Assembly (NCBI GenBank): GCA_031308135.1
Contig: JAHLJT010000631.1
Location: forward strand, 191,102,955-191,166,954
Source: Acheta domesticus
Lineage: Eukaryota > Arthropoda > Insecta > Orthoptera > Gryllidae
Direction of reading: 5' to 3'
Length of the DNA: 64,000 nt
The position numbers and the translations under genes were made by a program. The stretch's first letter is position 1. Every line of letters starts with the position of its first letter. The notes beneath the pieces were generated by a model. The model ran no database searches and was not told the origin of the DNA. It saw only the letters and a program-made list of their open reading frames with translations. Positions 35,040 to 47,100 of this stretch are shown here, piece after piece.

Positions 35040-35275
35040 CCTGTCTCAACTGTCGCGCTTGTGTCAGCTGTCATGCTGTCATGCCTGCGTCAACTGACAT
35101 GCTTTCGTCAACTGCCATGCCTGTGTCAATTGCCATGCCTGTGTCAACTGTGATGCCTTGTGTCAACTGTGATGCCTTGTGTCAACTGTGATGCCTTGTA
35201 TCACTGTGATGCCTGTGTCAGCTCTCATGACTGTGTCAGCTTGCATGCCTGTATCAGCTGGCACGCCCCTTCCCG
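35040..35275. repeat. ~19-bp minisatellite (copy A)
   Basis: About 12 degenerate units near GTGTCAACTGTGATGCCTT. Copy B (about 52,858-53,100) has a slightly different number of units. Confidence 0.88.
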
Positions 35276-35689
35276 AGTAAATGTTACCTCTCAGCAAAAC
35301 TGCTGTCCGCTTCTCATTCTCTCACAGTCAGTGGCAGCGCATATAAAGTGACTCACGTTTCTTTGCATTTATCATCAAACTCAAGAGTATTCATCACTCA
35401 GCCACTCTTTGCCATTTTCCCACCTATTTCATCACCATCCCATTGTTGCCCCATCCCCCTAGCGCAGTGTATATCTCTCACTCCTTCGTCTACTCTCGCA
35501 ATGCTGAGGGTTGAGTATCCGCGTCCATATATAATGATGGTTGCAGAAGATTGTCTTTCAGTCATTTTGTCATCTTATTCTCGAGCTCGACACATTATCA
35601 TATCGGTTTGGGGTTGCCTCCGTAGGGTATTATCGCCTTTTCATATTCGCAGTCATTTTCCTCTAGTACTGTCTATCCTCAGCTACCGC

Positions 35690-36250
35690 CTCCGCTTCCT
35701 CTCTTCCTCCTCCTCCACTTCCGCCAACACCTCCGTTTCCTTATCTCCTTTTCCTCCACCATCGTATCCACGTCCGCCACAACCACTATCACTGTCACCG
35801 CCATCTCTACCATCTCCACCACTGCCCACGCTAACCGCCATCGCCTTCGCCACCGTCACCGTCACCATCGCCGTCACCATCGCCGTCACCATCGCCGACA
35901 CCGTCGCCGTCACCGTCGCCGTCAGCATCGCCGTCACCGTCGCCCTCATCGTCGTCATCGTCACCGCAATCGCCACCACAAATATCCCCATCGTTGCCCT
36001 TCTCCGTCCCGCATCTCCGCTCCACCCCGTCTTTCTCCACTCCTCCCCGCCCTTCTCCTCTCTGCCCCGCCCCTCCGCTCTACCCCTCTCCGTCTCTCCC
36101 CTCTCCGTCTCTCCCCTCTCCGCCTCTCCCCTCTCCGCCTCTCCCCTCTCCGCCTCTCCCCTCTCCGCCTCTCCCCTCTCCGCCTCTCCCCTCTCCGCCT
36201 CTCCCCTCTCCGCCTCTCCCCTCTCCGCCTCTCCCCTCTCCGCCTCGCCC
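35690..36250. repeat. C-rich minisatellite pair (copy A)
   Basis: Two arrays in series. First come 12-bp words like ACCATCGCCGTC (about 35,845-35,985), the reverse-complement sense of the GGCGATGG array 1.5 kb upstream. Then about 11 units of a 15-bp repeat CCGCCTCTCCCCTCT (36,084-36,245). Plus strand is almost G-free in the second array. The 374-codon frame 35,348-36,472 is repeat translation. Confidence 0.93.
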
Positions 36251-36830
36251 TTTTCCGCCCCGCCCTTCTCCACCCCGCCCCTCTCCACCCGGCCCATGTC
36301 TCCACCCTGCCCTTCTCTCCGCCACGCCCTTTACCGCACCACCCTCCTCCTCCTCCTCCGCGCCCCATCCCTCTGCACCCCGCTCAGCCCCGGCCCAGCC
36401 CCCGCCGAGCCGAGCCGTCGCGGTGGCGAGCCGCCGACGCCAGGCCGTCCGGAAGCAAAGTGGCCGCCGTGATGGAGAACGGACCGTAAAAAACATTTGC
36501 ACTCGACGCCGTTATTTCACCGCGCGCGACGAGGGCAGGTACTCGCCACGCCGACCGAGAATTTGTTACGGCGAGGGTCATATATTCGCGCAGGGAATCA
36601 GAGTTTTCTGCGAGCGCCGCGAGACCGCGTGAGGGTTTGGAGGCGCGTGAGGTCGCGGAAAGCGACGACCCCACTGAGAGGGAGAGGGTCGGAGAGAGGG
36701 TGGTGAAGAGGTAGGAAGAAAAAGAGAGTGAGCGGAGCAGCGGAAGAGGTGGAGACTGGTGCGTCGGCTGTAGCTGTGGGTGCCCCAGTGCGAATGCGAC
36801 CGCACCGGAGGCCCTGATAACAAACGGTCG
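36251..36830. promoter_or_regulatory. CpG island (copy A), skew switch C to G
   Basis: CpG-dense core at about 36,370-36,660 with an ETS-like CCGGAAG at 36,449. Plus-strand composition turns from C-rich on the left to G-rich (GAGAGGGAGAGGGTCGGAGA) on the right. It resembles the island at 11.9 kb. A bidirectional promoter is possible; no gene is visible. Confidence 0.45.
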
Positions 36831-37169
36831 TTGCTGATGGGAACGTGGAAATTTGTGGGAGAATTGGGAGTGGTTCTTCATTTTTAGGAGTTGTTTAATA
36901 TTGAATCTTGGAATACTACATTACGTCGTAATACATGCGTATTATCCACAATAAATAGTTAAAGGAAAGAAAGAGCGTTTTTTGTCGTAAAATAAACTTA
37001 ATTTTGGATAAGAAATGTATAAAAATAATCAACAATTATAATGAAAGATGACAGTATGATGCAACACAATATTCGTAGGAATTCTCGGTATGTTTAATGT
37101 TGGAGGATTTTTTTCTTTAAAACTTCTACGTCGGTAATGAAATGAGAGATATTGTAGCAACGATGTTTA

Positions 37170-37251
<82 letters not shown>

Positions 37252-37540
37252 TGTATTCTCGTTTAATAATAATTGTGTGTGGATACTGTAGATGTCAAGT
37301 GAAATATTATTGCGCGCAATGATATTTTGGGAAGTTCATTTTCTGGTAGTTACAGCAGGTACTAAGATACACACAGGGCAATCGCTTTACAAATTAACTA
37401 TCAGGAGTGAGAATGAGTAAGAGCGCAGGACGAAGAATGAATATTGTGGAATTCGCGAGATTGTAAAAGTATTTTCTCAAGTTGATGGCAATGATAGTTT
37501 GTATACAAGTTATTTGTGGAGCCAGTGTTCCAAATAGTTT
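36831..37540. other. AT-rich DNA with (AAT)n
   Basis: No gene. (AAT)n occupies about 37,168-37,251, interrupted once; copy B has a shorter, uninterrupted tract (55,014-55,060). Confidence 0.7.
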
Positions 37541-38214
37541 ATAGCACTAAAGGTAATGGTAGTGCTGGTGAGGTTGAAACGGTAATGGTGAATGCTAGTG
37601 GCAGCAGTTGACAAGATACTAATGGTGGAGGTAGTGGCAGACATCGTTAGTGGCCGATGTGATTAATGTGATGGGGGTGATTATTGTAATGGCCGATAGC
37701 ATTTATAGCTGATGACTAGCCGATGAGTGTTGGTTGGTAGTGGGGATGAGTGTGACGCCAGTGGTGTTTATGCTGATAGTGATGATGGTGATGGTGTTGG
37801 TCGCGATGGTAGGAGTGGTGATGGTCTCGGGGATGGTGGGGATGGCAAGTGTAATAGTGATGGCGGTGGTGACGGAGGTGGTGATGAGCGTAGTGATGAG
37901 GGTAAGGACGATGAAGTTATCGGTGTTAAGTTCTGATATGGAGGTGTAGCTGAAGGTAATTGTGATGAAGATGATGATTGTTCTGGTGTTGAAATGATAG
38001 TGGCAATGAAAATCATGATGATGAGGATGATTAGTATTGGTGATGGCAGCGGCGGTGGTGTTGTGGTGATGAGGGTGTAATAAAGGTATCGGTAGTGGTG
38101 ATTGTAATGGTTGCGAGGGTGATGATGGAGATGGTGGTGGTGGTGGTGATGGCGAAAGTAAGTGTGACTGTGATGGTAGAGGGGGGTGTTGGTTGTGGTG
38201 GAGTTGGCGGAGGT
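37541..38214. repeat. GTGATGGTGGT-rich degenerate tract (copy A)
   Basis: Loose GTGATG, GGTGGT and GATGATG words on the plus strand with no strict period. Frames such as 37,703-38,578 (minus) are low-complexity Thr/Ile/His translations. Confidence 0.8.
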
Positions 38215-38700
38215 GACAGCGAAGGTGCGGTGTGCGTTGCCCGGCCGGGAGCGTCGCGTGGCGGCGTCGCAGGCGGGGGGTGAGGGTGGGGGGGGGCGCA
38301 CCGGCTGCTCGGACGAATGGGGTCGCGCCGGACGTGGCGGCCTCGTAAAGCTGCAGCGAGACGCGCCCGAGAGCGGCGGATTTTAAAAGCCTTTGTCTGA
38401 TGTTGATGGCGCGAATAAATATTTTGCGCGCTCGTATGCGGGGCGTTTTTCTCTCGACGTAGTGGACGACGAGGCCGCGCCGCGAAGAGCTCTTTGGCGG
38501 AAACGCCACGCCTACCTTCCACCCCCTCTTTCCCCCTACACGGCCCTCTCCTCTCCCGTCCACGCCCCCTCCCCCCACTCGCGCCGCTTCACTTGCCAGC
38601 GCTCTGCCGCGGCTCGTTCTGCCCTGGCTCTCACGCCCACCTGACCCGACGCACCTCGCAGGCGATCTCCCAGCAAGTGAACCACTTTTACCCTGTCTCT
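38215..38700. promoter_or_regulatory. CpG island (copy A), skew switch G to C
   Basis: CpG-dense (GGTCGCGCCGG, GAGGCCGCGCCGCG) with a G run at about 38,290-38,300. G-rich on its left, C-rich on its right, the reverse polarity of the 36.4-kb island. Counterpart about 56,030-56,540. Confidence 0.45.
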
Positions 38701-40850
38701 CTATCCACTTTTGGATAATAAAGATGAAACTAAATAAAGACTATGCACGGAACTTTCTTACAAAAGGTATGATAGCTACTGACATTTCCAGTGCAATATA
38801 ATATCTACATTGATATAAACTATTCTGAGGAAAGTGTAGTTTTAATATTTTGAAACGAAACTTATTAAATTTTTTTAGATGAGTTGTATTTATGGATAAT
38901 GTTGTAAAACTACCAAATTAGCCGCTAGAAACGATTTAATCTACTAGTTCCACAGCAAATATTTCTCAAGAGAATACTCATATATTCTTCGAAAATAACG
39001 CTGTGACTCCCCGAGAAAAACTTCGGTGACGGACGGATATTTCCGTCGCCAGTAAGTTGTCAACATTATAGCCCATTGCCCTTGTCGAAACAAATATATC
39101 TCCTTGAAAACGATATTTTACGAGCTATTTGCTCCTGAAATAATATCTTCTCTATTTAAAGTATCTCTTAATTTCGTTGTGTAGTTAACTACCAGTTATA
39201 ATTATTGGTTAGATACAAGTTAATACATTTTGTTTATTCATCTTTACTTGTTTAGTGAAATAATCTTCCATAGAAGCTTTACTTGCCTATTCCCAGTTTA
39301 CTTTGGTTTTCTTGAGCGAAGGTAATGTTTTTCTTATTACTGATATATTGCTGTACAGGCATCATTGCTCTATATGGCATTATTTCACTTTAAGACGCAA
39401 GATTACGAGTATGTAGATTGTGAATAGACATCAACAAGTGAAAAAATATTGAAAGATGATTATGAGACTAGAAACATCGTATGTGGAAGTATTTCGTATG
39501 GGGCTGCATTTTTCGACGTTCCATATCTTTACAGAGTGTGTTGTCATAAACATTTAAAATATTGCTTTCTGTGAAAACAACTTAATAGAATAAAAGGAGT
39601 TTAGCCTTTATCAAGTCTCGACACTAAAAATTCGGTCAGGGGATGAAGGCAACCTCTCCGATTAATACAGGAGTGTTTTGCGGGTTGCATCGTGGTATAC
39701 GAGCCCAAGGCGTCTTGACTCCGAGTGCCACGGAAACTGCCACGCACCGCCACGCTACAGCGCGCCGTCCATGTGCTACGGTTAGCGCCGTTTGTGACGA
39801 ATTCACTGCTCTTGTAACTGTTCTAAAAAATAGTACGGGAATTTGCACTATTTTTTTTGCTCTCAGGGCTAGAAATTGTTGGAAGTGTTGCAATCGGCAA
39901 AGAAAGGTTTTATTAGCACTTCTCAGCATCCGGATCAACGTTGCGTATTAATGTTATTATTCACTAACTCATTTATTAAAATTGCTATACATTTTACATC
40001 ATAATGACCGGGGAGGTAACACAAAGGTATTCAGGCTGCAAATGTAGCTTGAGATTTTATGGGAGAGCTTGCTGACGATATTACGTAGAGAACTGCTGCG
40101 CGTCTTTCCAATCTTTAACCTCAGGGAAAATTTCTGAAAACGACAAGCATTCAAGAAAATTAGCACTTCCGCGTAATGATAATGAAGTATGGAATACGTT
40201 GTTAGTTTTACCTAGGTTTGGGCACAAGAAACGAGTTTTTCCTCACATATTTTGTCCGCGCATCGCGTAGTAGAGCTGTTTTGGCGCGCTCCAGACTAGT
40301 CCACAGAGGACCCACTTGGCTTTGAAGTGGCAATCCCACTTGGCTTTGAAGTGGTACCAACTTACGTAATAATACAGCTCTCAATGGAGTCGACCCACGC
40401 GTATTACTTAGCCGCAACGTGGCGAGGCGATCCGTTGTAACACCGCCCAGTTTCCTTGATTTTCAAACAATGCAATCTCTTCGCGCCTTAAACGGAACCA
40501 CATTAACTTCTGAGAATTAGCTACAATGTACTACGCTCTCTGCCCAGCGCCCAGGACGTGTCGCAATATTTCGGTCACGTTTGTAAGCACTTGACAGTTA
40601 AAGCCTCGTTTCAAATCTCCCAAAGAACGTCATACAAGAAATGACTCAACTCCCTCTGTTGGAAATTAGCGCATGGATTTTGGGAAAATTTAGACTACCA
40701 GCAGCGCTTGAAATATATGTACTGCACTCGTAATTAGCGCCAAAGATTGTTATAAATAATTGAATTCCACGAACGGCGCCAAATATGAATCAATTTTTGC
40801 CGCTCATGCCAACACAGGGCATCAACTGTTTTGTTTGTTATCCAACGCCT
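38701..40850. other. AT-rich DNA without recognised gene
   Basis: Aligns with about 56,540-58,388 except for about 240 bp at 38,880-39,120 absent from copy B. A 24-bp unit (CCCACTTGGCTTTGAAGTGG...) occurs twice near 40,310-40,360 and once in copy B near 57,880. Confidence 0.55.
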
Positions 40851-40851
40851 A

Positions 40852-41111
40852 TCCTTGGCAACAGGACTTCAACTGATGTCATTGTAGTGTCTCTGAGCGG
40901 GAGGTACTAGGTTCGAGTCCCGACAGTGGCAGGGTTTTCGACACAAACTAGATAGTTGGGTCTATTACTGTCGCCGTCTGAAGGAGAATTCTACCGGTTG
41001 GCTGCTCTGATCGGTAGTTTTTCGTAGTTTCTCCGATCAATACTAGGTGAAAACCGGAACAATACTCTAACAAACGGGCCACGGACCCCTCGCGATCTTT
41101 TCCTTCCCTCA
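40852..41111 (+). mobile_element. tRNA-derived SINE, copy 4, cut by the gap
   Basis: Contains the B box GGTTCGAGTCCCGAC (about 40,910) and the first ~260 bp of the family, then ends at the N run. It matches the first half of the SINE at 58,390 with only a few differences. Confidence 0.88.
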
Positions 41112-42111
41112 NNNNNNNNNNNNNNNNNNNNNNNNNNNNNNNNNNNNNNNNNNNNNNNNNNNNNNNNNNNNNNNNNNNNNNNNNNNNNNNNNNNNNNNNN
41201 NNNNNNNNNNNNNNNNNNNNNNNNNNNNNNNNNNNNNNNNNNNNNNNNNNNNNNNNNNNNNNNNNNNNNNNNNNNNNNNNNNNNNNNNNNNNNNNNNNNN
41301 NNNNNNNNNNNNNNNNNNNNNNNNNNNNNNNNNNNNNNNNNNNNNNNNNNNNNNNNNNNNNNNNNNNNNNNNNNNNNNNNNNNNNNNNNNNNNNNNNNNN
41401 NNNNNNNNNNNNNNNNNNNNNNNNNNNNNNNNNNNNNNNNNNNNNNNNNNNNNNNNNNNNNNNNNNNNNNNNNNNNNNNNNNNNNNNNNNNNNNNNNNNN
41501 NNNNNNNNNNNNNNNNNNNNNNNNNNNNNNNNNNNNNNNNNNNNNNNNNNNNNNNNNNNNNNNNNNNNNNNNNNNNNNNNNNNNNNNNNNNNNNNNNNNN
41601 NNNNNNNNNNNNNNNNNNNNNNNNNNNNNNNNNNNNNNNNNNNNNNNNNNNNNNNNNNNNNNNNNNNNNNNNNNNNNNNNNNNNNNNNNNNNNNNNNNNN
41701 NNNNNNNNNNNNNNNNNNNNNNNNNNNNNNNNNNNNNNNNNNNNNNNNNNNNNNNNNNNNNNNNNNNNNNNNNNNNNNNNNNNNNNNNNNNNNNNNNNNN
41801 NNNNNNNNNNNNNNNNNNNNNNNNNNNNNNNNNNNNNNNNNNNNNNNNNNNNNNNNNNNNNNNNNNNNNNNNNNNNNNNNNNNNNNNNNNNNNNNNNNNN
41901 NNNNNNNNNNNNNNNNNNNNNNNNNNNNNNNNNNNNNNNNNNNNNNNNNNNNNNNNNNNNNNNNNNNNNNNNNNNNNNNNNNNNNNNNNNNNNNNNNNNN
42001 NNNNNNNNNNNNNNNNNNNNNNNNNNNNNNNNNNNNNNNNNNNNNNNNNNNNNNNNNNNNNNNNNNNNNNNNNNNNNNNNNNNNNNNNNNNNNNNNNNNN
42101 NNNNNNNNNNN
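41112..42111. other. assembly gap, exactly 1000 N
   Basis: A round 1000-base N run indicates a placeholder or estimated gap. SINE sequence lies on both sides: family position about 260 on the left and about 385 on the right. If one SINE spans the join, only about 130 bp would be missing. Open frames across it are artefacts. Confidence 0.99.
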
Positions 42112-42290
42112 TACCTGGTTGGAGAAATCGCCGCCTAGCCGACGTGTAGGTCGTGGGCGCCAGAACTCGCCATCCAGCGGGGAAAGGATTTTGACCACCT
42201 CCTGGAGGAAAAATACTGTATGCAGTATACTTGCGGAAACTAATGAGCTTTGCCGTTGACGCGTTTGTAACCACGAAATAATCAATTATC
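42112..42290 (+). mobile_element. tRNA-derived SINE 3' part after the gap
   Basis: Begins at TACCTGGTTGGAGAAATC, matching 22,271-22,441 except for small insertions, and ends with the same AATAATCAATT tail. Confidence 0.88.
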
Positions 42291-42360
42291 AAGTTATGTT
42301 TTCTACCATACGTAGCATATTGTAAAATAGGTTAATTGCTAATCTCAACTCTAATGAGAG

Positions 42361-43558
42361 CTTACCGCCACCCAATTCGTATTTAAAACCACACTTACAA
42401 AATTATCAAATATTAATACTCTCTGAAGACATAAACAAACGTTTTCATGAGAAGAATTACACAAACCGATCTTTCTGATAGCGACTAAAGCATTTAACAC
42501 CGTCTGTCTGAAATTCAGATAATATTTTATCTTACCGGAACCACTCACTATCTTAAATGATTTATTGGAAGCGTTCACGTAAATCGCTCTTTGTCGCCCC
42601 GACTATCTGGGACTCCTTCATCTCCATTCACTATTAAAGCAGGTGTACCTCAGGGATCCGTTCTCTCCCACCTGCAATGTAACCTTTATACAGCCGATAC
42701 ACCATTTTAGCCATGTACATCTAGCGCTATTTTCACCAAACACACTACAATACACCCCCTGTGATTAACTTACAGCACAAGTGAGTCTACAACGTCACCT
42801 TTCTCTGTTTTCTTAGTGGTGGTCAAAATAATGGCACATCCAAATCAATCCACCAAAAAGCCAAGTCAAATTATTTGCGCTCCGCAAAACCAAACAATTC
42901 ACCGCCCCTCACATATCCACACAAAATATTTCTTGGTTTCAATCCAACAAATCTATAAAGTATCCTTGTGCAATATCCTATAGAATACTCGGTTGAAAAC
43001 CGAATATCGTACATCGTACAATTGTCGACTTACCAAACTCATCAACAACACCATATTCTGGAAAACTCATACTTTGGATCGAATATTCCAATTCACCTCT
43101 ACCAATGAACCATCCGACCAACCCTTTCCTATACTTGCCTTAGGCTATCTAATCCAATATTCTAAAAACTCCAGATTTTCCAAAATAAATTCATCTGTGT
43201 TACTACAAAACTTTCTAGTTTTTACCAATTTCCCAATTGCATAATGGACTAGACATTACTATCAGCTCCGTTCAGTATTCCCTTTTAACCTCTTTGTTCT
43301 ATCCCCAAATTCAATAGAATCCTTCTGCCATGCATTTCAGAATTGGTAAGCGAAAACCCCACATCAATAAATAAAACGAAAATTCTCACGTCAGTTTTTC
43401 GACCCACCTTAATTGGCTTTACCTCGATGTGGTTTTACACATGTTAATTAAATAACTTTTGAATTAAATCAATATCAATAATCGTGTAAAACTTCAACCA
43501 ATAATCGTACCCAGGTGCTGAGGGCCTCATGGCAATGCAGGAATAAATAAATAAAAGA
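42361..43558 (+). pseudogene. Jockey-clade LINE relic, copy B
   Basis: Counterpart of 22,514-23,697 with the same RT motifs (AGVPQGSVLS codons from about 42,639) and the same poly-A-like tail. Indels relative to copy A lie mainly in single-base runs. Confidence 0.83.
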
Positions 43559-43671
43559 AAGCTAGTATCAATGTTTTTAACTTTGTATATTTGGGAATAC
43601 GTTTTCGTATAAAATACGTATTAAAAATAAACGAGTTCGAAACGTACTATTTTTAAGAGCATCTCACCTGT

Positions 43672-44158
43672 TTATGTGACTTAGGACATCAACTGATACC
43701 ACTGCAGGGCCTACGACCTGGAGGCTCGATCCGACATTGACAGGATTTTCGACACTTTCCGAGATTCGAGCGGCCGGCTCCTCTGATCCGTGGTTTTCCG
43801 TGTTTATTTTCAATCAACGGCGAATGTCAGAGCAGTACTCTAACAAACGGGTCACGGACTGCGCGCGATCTTCCCTTCCTTTTCCTTGTCCTATCTTCAT
43901 CCCTTAATTACATGCAATATAGAAGCACACGTCGGAAGGGCAGCCGGGAACTCAAACCTTGTCCCGGCTGGGGCGGTGCCAAACTGGTAAGAAACACCTG
44001 GTTGGGAAGAACCCCGCGAGCCTACGAGATGTTCGGCGCAGAACTCATCATCCAACGGGGAAGACCACCTCCACCTCCCGTGAAAAATACTACACTATGC
44101 TTACAGGACCAATGACCATAACCGTTGACGCTCTCGGAAGTACGAATAAATCAATCAA
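43672..44158 (+). mobile_element. tRNA-derived SINE, copy 5
   Basis: Counterpart of 23,811-24,297, essentially identical. Tail AATAAATCAATCAAAG. Confidence 0.8.
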
Positions 44159-47100
44159 AGAGCGTCTTAATCTTTGCAGCACTGTATCTAGTATAGTAAA
44201 TAATAATACTTCAAATAAAAAAAACCCTTTATCACTTTAGAAATGTAAATTAAATATGTTTTTTTAAGAAATCGGAAAGACATTTATTGATGAGAAATAT
44301 CTAATAATAATTATACTTTCTAATAACATTAAAATTTCTTTAAATAAGGATATATTGTCTTACATCTCACTAGGTTGTAGAAAATTATTACTATTGTATT
44401 GATGACCTACTCATTAATAGGCGTAATTCTTCATTCTTATTTTAATGGCACCAATAGTAACAGCAACAGTGCCAAATTTATGTGATTATTCTTTCAAAAG
44501 GTCAAGGCATCTATACACCGTGCGTTGCCCTTTAAGAATCCCTCTGGCTGAGTTAAATCGCAATGTGGGTGGAGATTCATCGCTCAGGGCACATTATGCG
44601 GTGGCGCAAGTGTTAACTGCCATTAAATACACGGGCTCCCGTGTAGCGTGTCCGCGGCGCTCTGCATTACTGCGATCTACTGTATTACAACGTCTACTTA
44701 CTTGTACGCCGCGATATATTGTCCAAGTCCCTTCTAAATAACAAACATTTGTTACGGATTTCAACCATTTGTGTTGCTATTATTATGATAATGTTTGCTT
44801 TGTAACAAAATAATGTACTGTTTTCATAACTGTATATTTTTGGAATTACAGTTTTTATCTTCACAAATTCAGCGTTTCGCCACCTTTATTAAGTGGAATG
44901 CTACATGGATGTGATGTTTAACGTAGCGTTGCGAGAACAAAAGGAAAATATATACGGGATGAATAATGTAGGTGGATTAATTTCTTTGCAAAGCATTTCT
45001 CAGATTCACTCATCTCTCGGTTCTGTGAACAGTCTTCAAGTAAACATATGTTTCTTTTCTTTCGTTGCAATATAAAATGTAATCAACGTGAGAAAAGTGT
45101 ATTATTTTTCTCTGTCTCTTTCGAAAATTTGATGTATTTTGAATGGGCCTTTTCACTGTAATTAAGAGTCCTGCTGTGAAATATTCCCATCGTAATGCTG
45201 TACATCTGAATGAATGCTTTTTTAACATGGATTTGACGATTAGTAGTATAAATAATGCATTTAAAGTAATGATTTATATATGTTAGTGAATACATAATGC
45301 GAGGATAATTTTATAAAATACTGAAAATATTTTCCGAAAAACTGTACTCTGATGAGTTTAGTACATTTTTTGTTAACTCTTGCACAATATGAAACGCCCT
45401 TCGACACAGTATTGAAGTCTAGTTGGCATGCACTCTTGAAAATTAGCATGCTAAAAACTTCGTTGTAGAATAAGTAAAGTGCAACCCCGGCTGCACGTGG
45501 AAAGTTTGGTTGCATGTCATAAATACCCTTCAGTGTGATGCAGAGCTACTTGTATGAAAAACATTCACTGATCGTTTCATGATAGTGCTTCACATTGGGT
45601 GAAGGAGCACATTGCGTCGCAAATGCTAACCTACCGCTCGGTAGAGAATAGGTGTACGCAGACGGACAATATACAAACGATTGAGAGATTCTTTCGAAGA
45701 GTTGAAGCTGCGAATAATGTTCGTTGCATCTCTTTGAGTTGAATTAAACAATGCTCTGTACTTACGCATCTTTTTGTTTCACATACTCTTTAACTCCTAA
45801 AACTGTTACTAATTTAGTGTTTTCATTTTCATGAACATTCTATTGACGTAGTATCGTAGATTGAATTTATAATTTTTTCCGTAATATTGACAGATCTAGT
45901 TGCATAACTTACGAAATCATTCTCGTATTGCAGAGAATACCTAATGAATACTCGAGAAAGTAACTTTTTGTTGTTGATATTAGACGCGTTCTTTTTTAGC
46001 AGAATTTTATTCCCGCGATGAACGTTTGACAAAGATAATCTTAAATTTCTCAAAACAATGACACTGCACGTCGTATCCACATCAAAGTGTGTATTTCCTT
46101 GCTTTAGTGAGAGACGTCTCGCGTTGCATATTTCAATTCTCCCCGGACCTCAACGAGGGATACTTTTTCATGCGTCACAACGGGCACTGCCTGTCTCATT
46201 CGCGCACATCAGCGCTCCCGGTGGAGCGACCGCTCATTTAGTTAGGTGAGGAGGCCCCTGGAGAGACCATGCACGCAGCAACTTTCCGCCTGCCCGAGTC
46301 AGTTGCACAACCTGACGCGGGAGAAGGCCACGTTGTATCATCGAAAAAATTGAACCTCTCGAAAGGTGTAAAACGAAAGGTTTTTAACGAATCGTTCGAA
46401 AAAATTGAACCTCTAACTATAATTTCGAAACTAGTGATTGACAACTTTGTAGCAACTATTGTACTATGCTTTCGAACGTATTGGGACAACAATTGAAGCA
46501 TTGGCCGTAACAACGGTGTAAGCGACGTATTCTAAATTTTACACGAGAGAGTAAAATTTAACGCGTAGTTTTATTTTAGGTAATAGTTTCACTACTCTTT
46601 AAATCATGATTATTTACATAAAACGTAACCATAACGCTCTCGAAAAATTCCTAGGGTAAATATCATAATATTTAATATACGTCGATAGAAAACAGCTAAT
46701 TAAAAATGGTGTCGCTTACAACGTTGGTACGGTCTATGCTTCATTTCAGTTAATTATCCTTCGTAAAACAACTTCGTGATCTCCTCCACTACATTTTCAA
46801 TCTCTATCTGCTTCATCGACGCTTTGTGTCTTCCTACTCGGACGCTCTACGGACGCTGTCATTTGAACATCGTTGTCATATCCAGTTGTCAGTTGTTCAG
46901 TGCGTGTCTGGTCGTCTGAACGATTAGTGTTGGTGATCACAAGGAAAAAGATTGGAGGGCGCGAGTGTAAATAGTGAGAAGAGCTCAAAGGTGACGTTTA
47001 TTTAGCCGCCGATTTCTCATACTCTTCTGATAATTGTAGAGGTTGTTTTCATCTAAATAATAATTTCAGTATTTTTAAAATCAATATATTAAGGTAAATT

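Larger units (their letters stand above)
22270..41111 (+). repeat. duplicated block, copy A
   Basis: Matches 42,112 to about 58,660 in the same orientation and order. From 22,270 to 25,054 I see only short insertion/deletion differences and no substitutions. Elsewhere substitutions are a few percent, with exactly matching stretches such as 31,827-32,415 (589 bp, against 49,767-50,355). Copy A alone has the hAT insertion (27,109-28,987), about 240 bp at about 38,880-39,120, and a second copy of a 24-bp unit near 40,330. Confidence 0.97.

Noticed and set aside
35348..36472. 374-codon plus-strand frame (and its copy-B counterpart 53,012-54,316, 434 codons)
   Set aside because: Translation is low-complexity Ser/Pro/Leu from 12- and 15-bp repeats whose length is divisible by 3. 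Frames on both strands are equally open, and unit number differs between copies.
37703..38578. 291-codon minus-strand frame with Thr/Ile/His repeats
   Set aside because: Arises from GTGATG-type repeats; the copy-B version breaks differently, which argues against coding constraint.
40948..42285. 445- and 433-codon minus-strand frames
   Set aside because: They run through 1000 N; the sequence at both ends is SINE.
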